From: Polynucleobacter paneuropaeus
Lineage (GTDB): Bacteria; Pseudomonadota; Gammaproteobacteria; Burkholderiales; Burkholderiaceae
NCBI RefSeq assembly: GCF_003261235.1
Contig: NZ_CP030085.1
Coordinates: forward strand, 1 to 64,000
DNA: 64,000 nucleotides
Reading direction: 5' to 3'
Positions 63,212 through 64,000 of this stretch are shown here, piece by piece; position 1 is the stretch's first letter; every line of letters starts with the position of its first letter. The notes below the pieces were generated by a model that worked only from the letters and a program-made list of their open reading frames with translations, was not told where the DNA came from and ran no database searches. Position numbers and translations under genes: made by a program.

Positions 63212-63517
63212 GTGGCAAAACTATCCCTAATTGAGCGCGAAAATAAGCGCGCAAAAACTGTAGAGAAGTACGCTGCCAAGCGTGCTGAACTCAAAGCAAT
63301 CATTGCTGATCAATCACGCAGTGACGAAGAGCGTTACGAAGCTCGCTTGAAGCTACAGGCACTTCCACGTAACGCAAGCCCGATTCGTCAAAGAAATCGT
63401 TGTTCATTAACCGGTCGTCCACGTGGCACATTCCGTAAGTTTGGTTTGGCCCGTAGCAAGATTCGTGAAATCGCCTTCCGTGGCGAGATCCCTGGTTTAA
63501 CCAAGGCCAGCTGGTAA
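63212..63517 (+). CDS. rpsN: 30S ribosomal protein S14
   Basis: S14 is in the 30S head. The 101-aa product starts at GTG 63212 and has the conserved RNRCSLTGRPRGTFRKFGLA. It is the long, zinc-independent form, lacking the CxxC pairs of the short form. It is 9 bp after rplE. Confidence 0.97.
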   Translation: MAKLSLIERENKRAKTVEKYAAKRAELKAIIADQSRSDEERYEARLKLQALPRNASPIRQRNRCSLTGRPRGTFRKFGLARSKIREIAFRGEIPGLTKASW

Positions 63518-63542
63518 GCGGCGAAAGAATTTAGGAGAACTC

Positions 63543-63938
63543 ATGAGTATTAGCGATCCAATCGCCGACATGTTGACCCGGATCCGCAATGCGCAAGCAG
63601 TGCAGAAGCCCGTTGTCATGATGCCGTCGTCAAAAGTTAAAGTAGCCATTGCAAAGGTTTTGCAGGATGAAGGCTATATCGATAGTTTTGAAGTCAAAGG
63701 TGAGGCAGCTAAGCCAGTACTTCACATTGAACTAAAATATTATGCAGGCCGTCCTGTTATTGAGCGTATTGACCGTGTTTCAACACCAAGTCTACGTATC
63801 TACAAAGGTCGCCATGACATTCCAGAAGTAATGAATGGCTTGGGCATTGCAATTATTTCAACCCCTCAAGGCGTAATGACTGACCGCAAAGCACGTGCAA
63901 CTGGCGTGGGCGGCGAAGTTATTTGCTACGTAGCTTAA
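63543..63938 (+). CDS. rpsH: 30S ribosomal protein S8
   Basis: S8 binds helix 21 of 16S rRNA and in E. coli represses the spc operon by binding mRNA near rplE. The 131-aa product starts MSISDPIADMLTRIRNAQAV and ends with GVMTDRKARATGVGGEVICY. The length matches E. coli (130). An AGGAGA Shine-Dalgarno at 63532-63537 precedes it. Confidence 0.98.
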   Translation: MSISDPIADMLTRIRNAQAVQKPVVMMPSSKVKVAIAKVLQDEGYIDSFEVKGEAAKPVLHIELKYYAGRPVIERIDRVSTPSLRIYKGRHDIPEVMNGLGIAIISTPQGVMTDRKARATGVGGEVICYVA

Positions 63939-63948
63939 GGAGAGAAAT

Positions 63949-64000
63949 ATGTCCCGCGTCGGCAAATCACCTATTACTGTTCCTAAGGGCGCTGAAATTA
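63949..64000 (+). CDS. rplF: 50S ribosomal protein L6 (partial, cut by window end)
   Basis: Only the first 17 codons are present (MSRVGKSPITVPKGAEI), which match the N-terminus of L6. An AAGGAGAG Shine-Dalgarno at 63937-63944 supports the start. L6 is near the sarcin-ricin loop. Its position after rpsH matches the spc operon order. The rest lies beyond the window. Confidence 0.93.
   Translation, partial: MSRVGKSPITVPKGAEI

Overview
The window reads as the start of a beta-proteobacterial chromosome, opening just upstream of dnaA. Gene order, the 16S rRNA sequence, the roughly mid-40s percent GC content by eye, and Burkholderiales marker proteins (a DUF3717-like protein, a SET-domain protein downstream of gyrB, an N-terminal anchor like that of Burkholderiales cytochrome c5) point to family Burkholderiaceae, most likely Polynucleobacter. 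The genus is an inference from memory and was not checked by a search. I see no insertion sequence, prophage, CRISPR array, defence island or biosynthetic cluster. Nearly everything is conserved core genome.

Layout. (1) 1-6138: replication start, dnaA - oriC-like gap - dnaN - gyrB, then a SET-domain lysine methyltransferase and a DUF3717-like protein. (2) 6237-10813: a five-gene branched-chain-amino-acid-type ABC uptake system. (3) 10814-23557: mnmG-rsmG-parA-parB, with two parS sites at and inside mnmG, running directly into the atpIBEFHAGDC operon and hemE. (4) 23558-32274: a DnaA-box-bearing gap and priA, then short mixed-strand housekeeping genes: gcvH, a metallo-beta-lactamase-fold hydrolase, a zinc-ribbon protein, a fatty acid desaturase, tRNA-Arg, a cytochrome-anchor stub, rsmI, a DiaA-type SIS protein, a DolP-type BON lipoprotein, a c-type cytochrome and a GNAT protein. 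(5) 32275-37953: a complete rrn operon, 16S - tRNA-Ile - tRNA-Ala - 23S - 5S, with promoter, processing stems and terminator. (6) 37977-51770: tRNA-Tyr, -Gly, -Thr - tuf - tRNA-Trp - secE - nusG - rplKAJL - rpoBC. (7) 51814-64000: rpsL-rpsG-fusA-tuf, rpsJ, rplC through rpsQ, and rplN through rplF, the last cut off by the window edge.

How it fits together. The window concentrates replication initiation (DnaA, beta clamp, gyrase, a DiaA-type protein, PriA), origin segregation (ParA, ParB, parS), ATP synthesis, and the transcription-translation machinery, all close to the presumed origin where gene dosage is highest. From about 37.9 kb onward every gene is on the + strand.

No clearly new biological system is visible. 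The most interesting signals are regulatory or structural: a second DnaA-box cluster with a very AT-rich stretch between hemE and priA; two overlapping, mutually exclusive hairpins between rplL and rpoB; a 36-nt hairpin inserted in the 23S processing stem; a 1207-bp exact duplication covering both tuf genes; a cytochrome c5-like anchor with no heme domain; and long low-complexity tails on L10 and S3.
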